A stretch of 12,271 bases of DNA from Pseudomonadota bacterium (GTDB lineage: Bacteria; Pseudomonadota; Alphaproteobacteria; Sphingomonadales; Sphingomonadaceae): NCBI GenBank assembly GCA_023445495.1, contig JAEXLC010000176.1, positions 1 to 12,271 on the forward strand, in the 5' to 3' direction. Positions within the stretch are counted from its first letter, which is position 1; each line of letters starts with the position of its first letter. The notes under the pieces were generated by a model. It had not been told where the DNA came from. It was given only the letters and a program-made list of their open reading frames with translations, and did not search any database. Below, piece by piece: positions 6,823 through 12,271 of this stretch. Both the position numbers and the translations under genes were made by a program.

Positions 6823-7787
6823 GCGCCATGCTCCGCCAGCCGGGCGCCGATGCTGTCCGCTTCCGCCGCATCGAGCCGGATCGCGCCGGGCTGCACGACA
6901 AGGCTATGCGGCGGCACGTCGTCGAGCAACCACACATTGCCGCCGATCTTGCTGCCGCGCCCGATCGTGACGCGCCCCAGGATCGTCGCCCCGGCATAGA
7001 CGATCACGTCGTCCTCCAGGATCGGATGCCGGGCGAAGCGGCTGCGCGGGCCCGCCGGCGCCAGCCCCAGCGGGCTGCGCCCGCCCAGCGTGACATGCTG
7101 GAACAGCCGCACGTTGCGCCCGATGATCGCGGTTTCGCCGATCACCACGCCGGTGCCGTGGTCGATGAAGAAGCTCGGGCCGATCGTGGCGCCCGGATGG
7201 ATGTCGATGCCGGTACGGGCGTTGGCCAGCTCGGAGATGATCCGTGCGACGATCGCCGCGCCGAGCTGGTGCAGCTCGTGCGCGATCCGGTGATAGCGGA
7301 TCGCCAGGGCGCCGGGATAGCTGACCAGGATCTCGTCGACGCTGCGTGCCGCCGGATCGCCGACGAATGCGGCCTCCACATCGGCATCGATCGCCGCGCG
7401 GATGTCGGAAAGGGTCGCCGCGAACAGGCGGACGATCGCTTCGGGCTGATCGGGATCGAAGGGCTGGTCGGCCTCGCGCTGCCAATAGTCGAGCTCGGCG
7501 GCGATCTCCTCGCGCAGCAGCGCAAAGGCCCGGGCCAGCTGCCCGGCGACGAAATCGTCCTCGCGCGCCGGGCCGCCGCGAAACCCGCCGAGCCGGGCAG
7601 GGAACAGCGCGGCCGACAAAAGTTCGACTGCCTCGGCCAGTGCCGTGGGCGCGGGGAAGCGAGTGACGGCGTGGCGCCCGGTCTGGCGTTCCCGCCAGGC
7701 CGAGCGCGCCGCATTGAGCGCGGAGACCGCCTGGGCGATCTCGCCGGTGAACGGCGACAGGGCAGGAGCCGTCACGGCCTCGCTCAC
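6819..7787 (-). CDS. epsC: Serine O-acetyltransferase, EpsC type
   Basis: This enzyme acetylates L-serine with acetyl-CoA to give O-acetylserine, the committed step to cysteine. The GTG at 7787 overlaps the peroxiredoxin stop as GTGA and gives 322 aa; upstream codons in this frame lie inside the peroxiredoxin gene and are not used. The N-terminal 150 residues are helical, as in the long EpsC-type enzymes. The left-handed beta-helix follows from about residue 190, with TGIDIHPGATIG, FFIDHGTGVVIGETA, HVTLGG, FARHPIL and GAGAT-like hexapeptides (VIVYAGATILG, VTIGRGSKIGG). The DIHP and IDHGTG motifs carry the catalytic and serine-binding residues of the family. It ends without the usual GVPA-type tail motif, having VVQPGAIRL instead. 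Translation is probably coupled to the peroxiredoxin, since no separate ribosome-binding site is evident. Confidence 0.9.
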   Translation of the reverse strand: MSEAVTAPALSPFTGEIAQAVSALNAARSAWRERQTGRHAVTRFPAPTALAEAVELLSAALFPARLGGFRGGPAREDDFVAGQLARAFALLREEIAAELDYWQREADQPFDPDQPEAIVRLFAATLSDIRAAIDADVEAAFVGDPAARSVDEILVSYPGALAIRYHRIAHELHQLGAAIVARIISELANARTGIDIHPGATIGPSFFIDHGTGVVIGETAIIGRNVRLFQHVTLGGRSPLGLAPAGPRSRFARHPILEDDVIVYAGATILGRVTIGRGSKIGGNVWLLDDVPPHSLVVQPGAIRLDAAEADSIGARLAEHGA

Positions 7788-8425
7788 GGCGCGGGAACCG
7801 GCTGCGCGACCGTGCGCAGATAGGGCGTGTGCTCGGTCCAGCCTTGTGGGAACAGCGCGCGGGCTTCTTCCTCGCCGACCGAGGGGATGATGATCACATC
7901 CTCGCCCTGCTTCCAGTCGGCCGGGGTCGCCACCTTGTGGTTGTCGGTAAGCTGCAGGCTGTCGATCGTGCGCAGGATCTCGTCGAAATTGCGCCCGGTC
8001 GAGGCGGGATAGGTGAGGGTGAGACGGAGCCGCTTCTGCGGGTCGATCACCAGAACCGATCGCACCGTGCTGGTGTCCGACGCATTGGGATGGATCAGCC
8101 CCAGCAGCTCCGAGATGCGCCGGTCGACATCGGCGAGCAGCGGGAAGTTGAGCGCTGCGCCCTGCGTGCGGGCGATGTCGTTCGCCCAGTCGAGATGGCG
8201 GTCGACGGGATCGACCGACAGGCCGATCACCTTCACCCCGCGGCGGTCGAACTCCGGCTTGAGGCGCGCGACGGTGCCCAGCTCGGTGGTGCACACCGGT
8301 GTGAAGTCCTTGGGGTGCGAGAACAGCACCACCCAGTCCCGCCCGGCCCAGTCATAGAAATTGAGCGTGCCGAAGGTCGATTCCTGGGTGAAGTCGGGGA
8401 CGGTGTCGAAAAGCTTGAGCGACAT
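7784..8425 (-). CDS. 1-Cys peroxiredoxin (Prx6 family)
   Basis: A 213-aa thiol peroxidase that reduces hydrogen peroxide and organic or lipid hydroperoxides. The active site FTPVCTTELG puts the peroxidatic cysteine at 45. There is no second cysteine anywhere in the protein, so an external thiol must resolve the sulfenate. The C-terminal extension (VATPADWKQGEDVIIIPSV) is typical of Prx6 rather than short AhpC-type proteins. The ATG at 8425 has GAGG about 8 nt upstream. It is the first gene of the operon with serine acetyltransferase and a gamma-glutamyl hydrolase, which makes sense if it depends on low-molecular-weight thiols. An Rrf2/IscR-like inverted repeat lies about 53 nt upstream. Confidence 0.95.
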   Translation of the reverse strand: MSLKLFDTVPDFTQESTFGTLNFYDWAGRDWVVLFSHPKDFTPVCTTELGTVARLKPEFDRRGVKVIGLSVDPVDRHLDWANDIARTQGAALNFPLLADVDRRISELLGLIHPNASDTSTVRSVLVIDPQKRLRLTLTYPASTGRNFDEILRTIDSLQLTDNHKVATPADWKQGEDVIIIPSVGEEEARALFPQGWTEHTPYLRTVAQPVPAP

Positions 8426-8470
8426 GGGGTTAGCCTCGCGCGATGAATCTCAGGCCGGTTACGAGGTGCC

Positions 8471-8510
8471 AGAATATCCTACTGAAATAGTAGGTGAATA
8501 AACAAATGCT
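8471..8510 (-). promoter_or_regulatory. Candidate promoter of the peroxiredoxin operon
   Basis: Read on the minus strand, TTGTTT precedes TAGGAT by 18 nt; TTCACC and TATTCT with 16 nt between them is an alternative. This AT-rich island is the only promoter-like stretch in the 171-nt gap between the peroxiredoxin and the small plus-strand ORF. Both options contain the inverted repeat at 8478-8494, so a bound regulator would compete directly with RNA polymerase. Confidence 0.4.
8478..8494. promoter_or_regulatory. Perfect 6-5-6 inverted repeat, candidate Rrf2/IscR-family operator
   Basis: CCTACT (8478-8483) and AGTAGG (8489-8494) are perfect inverted arms around GAAAT. The arrangement ATA-n3-nACT-RWWWY-AGTn-n3 is the same as the published IscR type 1 site layout, with the 5-nt centre GAAAT fitting RWWWY, except that the IscR GACT is TACT here. 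Rrf2-family proteins (IscR, NsrR, RirA, CymR) sense Fe-S clusters, NO, iron or cysteine status, which would suit an operon for peroxide and cysteine metabolism. The regulator gene is not in this window. The structure is directly visible; the regulator family is inference. Confidence 0.55.
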
Positions 8511-8596
8511 TCTGCGGGGGCATGCCGAAACTAGGCTGTGGATAGCGCATCGCGTCTACTGGACAGCGGCCGCGCCGGCTGGCTATCGGCCGCCAA

Positions 8597-8797
8597 ATGC
8601 CTGTTATTGCTACCGTCATGAATTCGACCACCGGCCAGCCGATCCAGAAGATGAGCTTTGGCCGCATGCCCAAGCCCTGGGCCTCGTTCAACCTCGAAAG
8701 CGGCGAACTGGTCGCGATCGATCGCGTCGATGTGGGCAAGCCCGCGCCGGGCAAGGTGGTGGTGCCCGTGTCGGTCTGGGTTACGCCGAAGAAGTAG
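8597..8797 (+). CDS. Small protein of unknown function
   Basis: A 66-aa ORF of unrecognised family. The second half (ESGELVAIDRVDVGKPAPGK, then a valine-rich strand ending WVTPKK) has strong G/C bias at third codon positions and looks coding. No ribosome-binding site precedes the ATG at 8597 or the alternative starts at 8618 and 8651, so the true start is uncertain. No signal peptide or membrane segment is visible. It lies divergent to the peroxiredoxin operon and converges on the LacI-family gene with a 12-nt gap. Confidence 0.5.
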   Translation: MPVIATVMNSTTGQPIQKMSFGRMPKPWASFNLESGELVAIDRVDVGKPAPGKVVVPVSVWVTPKK

Positions 8798-8809
8798 TTT
8801 TCGGGGCGC

Positions 8810-9907
8810 TCAGCCCCTGGGCGGCGCCACCGAATCGCGAGGCACCAGATGGTGCGCGACCAGTTCCAGTCCCGGCGTCATCACGCCATGCCCACGCAGC
8901 AGGGTCTCGACGAGGCGCTCGACGGCGCGCGCCGCCATCTGGCGGATCGGCTGGTGGATCGTGGTCAGCGGCGGCCAGATATAGCCGGTCACCGGCGCAT
9001 CGTCGAAGCCGACCACGGTCAGGTCGGCGGGCAGCGCCAGCCCCATGCGCTGGGCGGCGAACATCGTGCCGACCGCCATGTCGTCATTGGCGCAGACGAT
9101 CGCGGTCGGGCGCCGCGGCCCGGCCAGCATCGCCTCGGCCAGGTCGACGCCCGACTTGAAGCTGAAATCGCCGCGCAGCGCGGTAACCGCCTCGGCGCCC
9201 AGCCCGGCCTCGGCCAGCGCGCGCCGGAAGCCGTCATGGCGCCGCTCCGCCGCCGGGTGGCCCTCGATACCCAGCATATAGCCGAAGCGCCGATGCCCCG
9301 CGGCGATCACGTGGCGGGCGATCTCATAGCCGGCCGCCTCTTCGTCGAAGCCGATGCTCGGCAGCAGCGCGGAGACGTCGTCGCCCGGCGAGATGCACAC
9401 GGCGGGGCAGCCCTGCGCGATCAGCCGGCGGGCAAGCGCGACATCGGCGGAAAGCGGGGGCGACAGGACCAGCCCGGCGGTGCGTCCGGCGGCGAACAGC
9501 TCGACGACGCGATCGTCGCGATCCTCGTCCTCGATATGCAGGCTGTAGGTCAGCAGCTCGAAGCCGGCTGCGGCGGCTGCGCGTAGCGCGCCCATCTCGA
9601 TCGCGGCGAAATAGTGGGAGTTGGGCGGCGCGTCGCGCGAGTTGCAGTTGATCAGGGTAAGCGTCTTGCTTGTCCGGCTGGCGAGATTGCGGGCCTGCGG
9701 GTTGACGCGGTAGTCGAGGGCCTCGACCGCGCGCATCACCTTGTCGCGCATCCGGGGGCTGACATGCGCCTGGTCGTTGAGCGCCCGCGACACCGTGGCG
9801 CGACCGACGCCGGCCAGGGCCGCGACATCGTCGATCGTCGGCGGCCGGCGGACGGGCTCGGGTCCGGGAGCGCCGATCAGGGGCGAGGATTTTGGGAGCG
9901 ACGGCAT
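8810..9907 (-). CDS. LacI-family transcriptional regulator
   Basis: A 365-aa DNA-binding sensor, normally a repressor released or activated by a sugar-type ligand. The N-terminal helix-turn-helix TIDDVAALAGVGRATVSRAL (about residues 24-43) with the hinge region (NPQARNLASRTSKTLTLI) is diagnostic. The periplasmic-binding-protein-like ligand domain shows GFDDAPVTGYIWPPLTTIHQP near the end. The ATG at 9907 is preferred. An upstream in-frame GTG at 9967 would add 20 residues, but it is only 14 nt from the tRNA 3' end and lacks a ribosome-binding site. Neither start has a clear one, so translation may be weak or nearly leaderless. No transport or sugar gene is adjacent, so its target is unknown; the CACCGGTG palindrome before the receptor is a possible one. 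Confidence 0.9.
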   Translation of the reverse strand: MPSLPKSSPLIGAPGPEPVRRPPTIDDVAALAGVGRATVSRALNDQAHVSPRMRDKVMRAVEALDYRVNPQARNLASRTSKTLTLINCNSRDAPPNSHYFAAIEMGALRAAAAAGFELLTYSLHIEDEDRDDRVVELFAAGRTAGLVLSPPLSADVALARRLIAQGCPAVCISPGDDVSALLPSIGFDEEAAGYEIARHVIAAGHRRFGYMLGIEGHPAAERRHDGFRRALAEAGLGAEAVTALRGDFSFKSGVDLAEAMLAGPRRPTAIVCANDDMAVGTMFAAQRMGLALPADLTVVGFDDAPVTGYIWPPLTTIHQPIRQMAARAVERLVETLLRGHGVMTPGLELVAHHLVPRDSVAPPRG

Positions 9908-9980
9908 TTTCGCGGCGATTCGTGGCACAGCCGCAGGCGGATCACCACCTGAAAACGCGCTCGGCACTATCTGGAAGAAG

Positions 9981-10056
9981 TGGTGCCCGGGGACGGAGTC
10001 GAACCGCCGACACTGCGATTTTCAATCGCATGCTCTACCAACTGAGCTACCCGGGC
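9981..10056 (-). tRNA. tRNA-Phe (anticodon GAA)
   Basis: A 76-nt cloverleaf reads on the minus strand from GCCCGGGTAGCTCAG to CCCGGGCACCA. The acceptor stem is seven perfect pairs, the discriminator base is A and CCA is encoded. The anticodon arm has the stem TGCGA/TCGCA around a loop with GAA, and the T arm contains GGTTCGACTCC. It lies 30 nt downstream of yacG on the same strand and upstream of the LacI-family gene. No integrase or att duplication is visible beside it. Confidence 0.97.
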
Positions 10057-10086
10057 ACGCCCGGCGAGTGCCGGGGAGCGCGCCTC

Positions 10087-10272
10087 TTAGTCGGGCGAAT
10101 CGGGGCTGTCCACCCCCGAAATTGCATCATGGGGCGCGGGCTCTGCAGGGATTCGATATCCCTCTCCCAGCCACTGCAGCAAATCGCGGTCCTTGCAGCC
10201 CTTGCTGCAGAAAGGCGCGTGCTCGATCATGGTCTGCTGCCCGCAGATCGGGCAGCCCTTGTTCCGGCTCAT
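10087..10272 (-). CDS. yacG: DNA gyrase inhibitor YacG, zinc-finger protein
   Basis: A 61-aa protein with the YacG zinc-binding site: CPIC at residues 7-10 and CSKGC at 22-26, giving four cysteine ligands, followed by KDRDLLQWLGEGYRIP. In E. coli YacG binds GyrB and blocks DNA binding by gyrase. The tail after residue 45 is acidic and probably disordered, and the length is normal for the family. AGGGG lies 7 nt before the ATG, and the gene begins 1 nt after the RNase G stop codon, so the two are co-transcribed and likely translationally coupled. Confidence 0.93.
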   Translation of the reverse strand: MSRNKGCPICGQQTMIEHAPFCSKGCKDRDLLQWLGEGYRIPAEPAPHDAISGVDSPDSPD

Positions 10273-10273
10273 T

Positions 10274-11221
10274 TCAATCCCCTGCGGCAGCGGTGAACAC
10301 CGTCACCCCGCCGATTCGCCGCGCCAGCTCCGCGCTCCAGCCAGGCTGCTGGGCAAGGCGGCGGACGATGTTCCTGGTCACCATATGGGTAGTCGGCGGC
10401 GGCGGGGGAAGGCGCTCCAGCACGCGAAGCTCCGCGCGAGTCGCCGCCCCAACAAGATCGGCGCGCAGCAGTTCGGGCAGCGACGGTCGCACCCGCCGCC
10501 GCACGATCTGCAGAAAGCCGAAGCCGTTCACCGCGGTCCGCTCGAAGGGCTGGGGCAAGGCCGCGTCGATCGCCTCCGCCACCGCGTTCCGCGCGCCCTT
10601 GCCGCTCAGGGTCGGGAAGTCGATGCCGATCGACCCGGCGATCCCCAGCCGCTCGATTGCCCGCGCCACCGCGTGCGCCGCCGCGACCGACAAGGTTTCG
10701 AGATTGCCCGAGCCGTCGACGTCGAACAGCGCCATCGCCGGGGTGGGGGAGAGCCGTAGCGCGCCGCCGGCGAAGACGATCTCCCCGGTGATCGCCTCGT
10801 CGAGCACTTCGGACCAGCCCGCTTCCTCCAGCGCATCGGGCTCATGCGCGCGCAGCGCGCGCACCGGCAGCCCGCTCGCCTTGATCCGCTCGAGCAGCGT
10901 CGGCCCGTCGGACAAGGGCTCGTCGCTGGGCACTGCCTTGGGCAGCTTGGCGCGGCCGGGCTCGGGAATCGCCTCGCGGGTGATCTTGACGCGCAGCTTC
11001 GCACCCTGCGTCACGGTCTTGGGGATATGGTCGCACAGCGCTTCGCCGCCGCCGTCGAGCGCGATCAGCTTGGCAGTCTTGTCGACCAGCCGCGCCTCCA
11101 GCACCGCATCGACGCGCGGGCCGCTGCCCTCAAGTTCGATCCGTGCCTTCCAGATGCTCCCGCGCGCAATCAGCGCGGCGCGGTTCTCGCCGATCCCGGC
11201 CTCGTAGAGCCACTCAGCCAA
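10274..11221 (-). CDS. Ribonuclease E/G family protein, short form without Zn-link
   Basis: A 315-aa homologue of the RNase G/E catalytic region, involved in RNA processing and decay in the cytoplasm. The start is TTG at 11221, overlapping the end of maf by 8 nt and giving the typical N-terminus (M)AEWLYEAGIGENRAA. An S1-like region occupies about residues 10-85. The DNase-I-like part retains the metal-binding acidic residues expected from RNase E: Asp167 in LFDVDG and Asp201 in IGIDFPT. FGFLQIVRRRVRPSLPELL matches the family's end-of-catalytic-domain motif. The CPxCxG zinc-link that holds RNase E/G dimers together is absent; the only cysteine is Cys63. It is therefore shorter than E. coli RNase G (489 aa) and may assemble differently. 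Codons 5' of the TTG in this frame belong to maf's shadow and were excluded. Confidence 0.88.
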   Translation of the reverse strand: MAEWLYEAGIGENRAALIARGSIWKARIELEGSGPRVDAVLEARLVDKTAKLIALDGGGEALCDHIPKTVTQGAKLRVKITREAIPEPGRAKLPKAVPSDEPLSDGPTLLERIKASGLPVRALRAHEPDALEEAGWSEVLDEAITGEIVFAGGALRLSPTPAMALFDVDGSGNLETLSVAAAHAVARAIERLGIAGSIGIDFPTLSGKGARNAVAEAIDAALPQPFERTAVNGFGFLQIVRRRVRPSLPELLRADLVGAATRAELRVLERLPPPPPTTHMVTRNIVRRLAQQPGWSAELARRIGGVTVFTAAAGD

Positions 11222-11792
11222 GTACGAGGCCCGCCGAGACGAGCAGCGCCCGCGTCTCGAACACGGGCAGGCCGACCACGCCCGAATGGCTGCCGGCGAT
11301 ATAGCGGACGAACGCTTCGGCCTTGCCCTGGATGGCATAGCCGCCCGCCTTGCCCATGCCCTCACCGGACGCGATATACCAGTCGATCTCGGCATCGGTG
11401 AGCCGCTTGAAGGTGACGATCGTGTCGGAGATGCGGGTGCGCGCCTTGCCGTCGAGCCCGATCAGGCAGATGGCGGACAGGCAATGGTGGCGGCGCCCGG
11501 AAAGCAGGCCGAGCATGCGGCGCAGATCGGCTTCGTCCTCGGGCTTGCCGAGGATGCGCTTGCCGACCGCAATCGTGGTGTCGCCGGCGAGGACGATCTC
11601 GTCTTCGGCGCGCGCCACCGCATGCGCCTTGTCCAGCGCGACGCGCAGCACATAGGCGCGCGGGCTCTCGCCGGTGCGGACATCCTCGTCCACATCGGGG
11701 GCGGCGACGCGCGCGGGCCCGGCCCCGATCCGCTGGAGCAGATCGAGCCGGCGCGGCGATGTGGAGGCTAGTACGAGCTTCACGAAAGCCAT
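11214..11792 (-). CDS. maf: Maf family nucleoside triphosphate pyrophosphatase (YhdE-like)
   Basis: A 192-aa cytoplasmic house-cleaning enzyme that hydrolyses dTTP/UTP and modified nucleotides to monophosphates. The motifs are complete: LASTSPRR at 8-15, AGDTTIAVGKRILGKP around the catalytic Asp71, and GKAGGYAIQGKAEAFV with GSHSGVVGLPVFET near the end. They place it closer to the YhdE (dTTP/UTP) than the YceF subfamily. The ATG at 11792 has only a weak GGAAA upstream; a GTG three codons on is possible. The last codons overlap the RNase G start, so the two are coupled. A palindromic repeat separates it from infA. Confidence 0.93.
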   Translation of the reverse strand: MAFVKLVLASTSPRRLDLLQRIGAGPARVAAPDVDEDVRTGESPRAYVLRVALDKAHAVARAEDEIVLAGDTTIAVGKRILGKPEDEADLRRMLGLLSGRRHHCLSAICLIGLDGKARTRISDTIVTFKRLTDAEIDWYIASGEGMGKAGGYAIQGKAEAFVRYIAGSHSGVVGLPVFETRALLVSAGLVLG

Positions 11793-11796
11793 TTTC

Positions 11797-11884
11797 CGTC
11801 ATGCTGAACTTGTTTCAGCATCCAACCCTCCACCAGCGATATCGCCTGCGGCTCCTTGGATCCTGAAACGCGTTCAGGATGACG
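11797..11884. repeat. Nested palindromic intergenic repeat (REP/MITE-like)
   Basis: Two 28-nt arms at 11797-11824 and 11857-11884 are inverted copies with 24 of 28 positions identical. Each arm is itself a hairpin with a perfect 8-bp stem and 5-nt loop: ATGCTGAA/TTCAGCAT on the left and ATCCTGAA/TTCAGGAT on the right. The spacer contains a 10-bp perfect palindrome GCGATATCGC at 11836-11845. The element fills the gap between infA and maf. The GTCATNCTGAAC…GTTTCAG style is, from memory, frequent between genes in sphingomonads. In the infA-maf transcript it would fold and could terminate, stabilise or be processed. Confidence 0.85.
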
Positions 11885-11896
11885 CCCTTTCAGGCC

Positions 11897-12115
11897 TCAC
11901 TTGAAGCGATAGGTGATACGGCCCTTGGTGAGGTCGTAGGGCGTCAGCTCGACGAGCACTTCGTCGCCCACCAGCACGCGGATGCGGTTCTTGCGCATCT
12001 TGCCGGCGGTGTGGCCGAGAATCTCATGGTCGTTCTCGAGGCGAACACGGAACATGGCGTTGGGCAAAAGCTCAACGACCTGGCCCCGCATTTCAAGCAG
12101 TTCTTCTTTGGCCAA
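11897..12115 (-). CDS. infA: Translation initiation factor IF-1
   Basis: A 72-aa OB-fold protein that binds the ribosomal A site during initiation. The sequence AKEELLEMRGQVVELLPNAM and the tail ITYRFK are near-textbook IF-1, at exactly the usual length. The start is TTG at 12115: no in-frame ATG lies upstream, and GAGG sits 7 nt before the TTG, so the rare start is well supported. A promoter-like pair lies about 30-55 nt upstream. The gene order infA, maf, RNase G, yacG, tRNA-Phe runs on one strand. Confidence 0.97.
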   Translation of the reverse strand: MAKEELLEMRGQVVELLPNAMFRVRLENDHEILGHTAGKMRKNRIRVLVGDEVLVELTPYDLTKGRITYRFK

Positions 12116-12141
12116 AAATATGCCTCTCTAGTCAGCGCGCG

Positions 12142-12170
12142 CTTAAAGTGGCGGTGCCTTTACAGCGCAA
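12142..12170 (-). promoter_or_regulatory. Candidate infA promoter
   Basis: On the minus strand TTGCGC (12165-12170) is followed after exactly 17 nt by TTTAAG (12142-12147). Both are partial matches to the housekeeping consensus. It lies between the upstream terminator and infA, giving a leader of about 20 nt that includes the ribosome-binding site GAGG. Confidence 0.4.
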
Positions 12171-12215
12171 GACGGGAAAAGGAAAGGCGGAGAACCGGAT
12201 GCGGTTCCCCGCCTT
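12171..12215 (-). terminator. Rho-independent terminator of an off-window minus-strand gene
   Basis: AAGGCGG (12184-12190) and GAACCG (12192-12197) pair with CGGTTC (12202-12207) and CCGCCTT (12209-12215), leaving one A/C mismatch and a 4-nt loop. Read on the minus strand, the stem runs straight into TTTCCTTTTCCC, a U-rich tail. It therefore ends transcription entering from beyond the right edge and isolates infA as a separate unit. Confidence 0.75.
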
Positions 12216-12271
12216 GCACCGATATGGGGTGCGGGGGTGCGATTGTCAGCGGGTGGGGCGGGGATTTTGGG

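Noticed and set aside
5722..6999. A 425-codon plus-strand open frame antisense to the gamma-glutamyl hydrolase
   Set aside because: It crosses three well-supported genes out of frame and has no domain.
7788..8294. N-terminal extension of the serine acetyltransferase to 491 aa
   Set aside because: The extra codons are a shadow of the peroxiredoxin gene; the GTG overlapping the peroxiredoxin stop gives a normal EpsC-type length.
8479..8754. A 91-codon minus-strand open frame upstream of the peroxiredoxin
   Set aside because: It overlaps the predicted operator/promoter and lies antisense to a better-biased ORF; no family signature.
8803..8817. GGGGC-GCTCA-GCCCC hairpin as a terminator between the small ORF and the LacI gene
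   Set aside because: The stem is only 5 bp and no T tract follows on either strand.
9908..9967. GTG-initiated extension of the LacI-family regulator
   Set aside because: It starts 14 nt from the tRNA 3' end with no ribosome-binding site; the helix-turn-helix is already complete from the ATG.
9960..10060. tRNA-Phe as an integration site for a genomic island
   Set aside because: No integrase, no repeated tRNA 3' end and no composition shift are visible; flanking genes look chromosomal.
9741..11207. A 488-codon plus-strand open frame
   Set aside because: It runs through the tRNA-Phe gene and antisense to yacG and RNase G, with Ser/Arg/Pro-rich composition.
11222..11395. N-terminal extension of the RNase G homologue to 373 aa
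   Set aside because: The extension overlaps maf out of frame and lacks RNase features; the family N-terminus AEWLYEAG begins at the TTG.
1..12271. CRISPR array, toxin-antitoxin, phage-defence or biosynthetic cluster
   Set aside because: No regularly spaced direct repeats and no characteristic genes were found on either strand.

Overview
The window is GC-rich DNA from an alphaproteobacterium, most likely Sphingomonas or a close relative. Three things point there: a large Xanthomonas/Caulobacter-type TonB-dependent receptor, the gene order infA – maf – short RNase G – yacG – tRNA-Phe, and an intergenic palindromic repeat of a style common in sphingomonads. All assignments come from reading the sequence; no database search was possible.

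Left part (1-6103). A promoter region with two dyads precedes a 1032-residue TonB-dependent receptor (291-3389). A strong 11-bp hairpin follows, then a secreted alginate-lyase-family enzyme (3455-4513). Together they look like a minimal uptake-and-cleavage unit for an acidic polysaccharide or oligosaccharide. A secreted protein of unknown function converges on the lyase, and the two share a CTAG stop overlap. Next come a small secreted protein and a single-pass membrane protein, both unassigned.

Middle part (6109-8500). Three minus-strand genes form a tight operon with 4-nt stop/start overlaps: a 1-Cys peroxiredoxin, an EpsC-type serine O-acetyltransferase and a class I glutamine-amidotransferase-fold gamma-glutamyl hydrolase. 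They suggest coupled peroxide defence, cysteine supply and gamma-glutamyl turnover. In front lies a perfect 6-5-6 inverted repeat with the architecture of an Rrf2/IscR-family operator, overlapping the likely promoter. This is the most interesting regulatory unit in the window.

Right part (8597-12271). A small unknown ORF converges on a LacI-family regulator. Then, all on the minus strand and reading from right to left, come infA (TTG start), a nested palindromic repeat, maf, a short RNase E/G homologue lacking the Zn-link cysteines (TTG start overlapping maf), yacG and tRNA-Phe(GAA). A terminator for an off-window gene lies at the right edge. This is a housekeeping block.

I found no CRISPR array, transposase, integrase or phage gene. 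No wholly new system is demonstrable. The best leads are the predicted thiol-stress regulon, the receptor/lyase pair with an atypical active-site motif, and the structured repeat.
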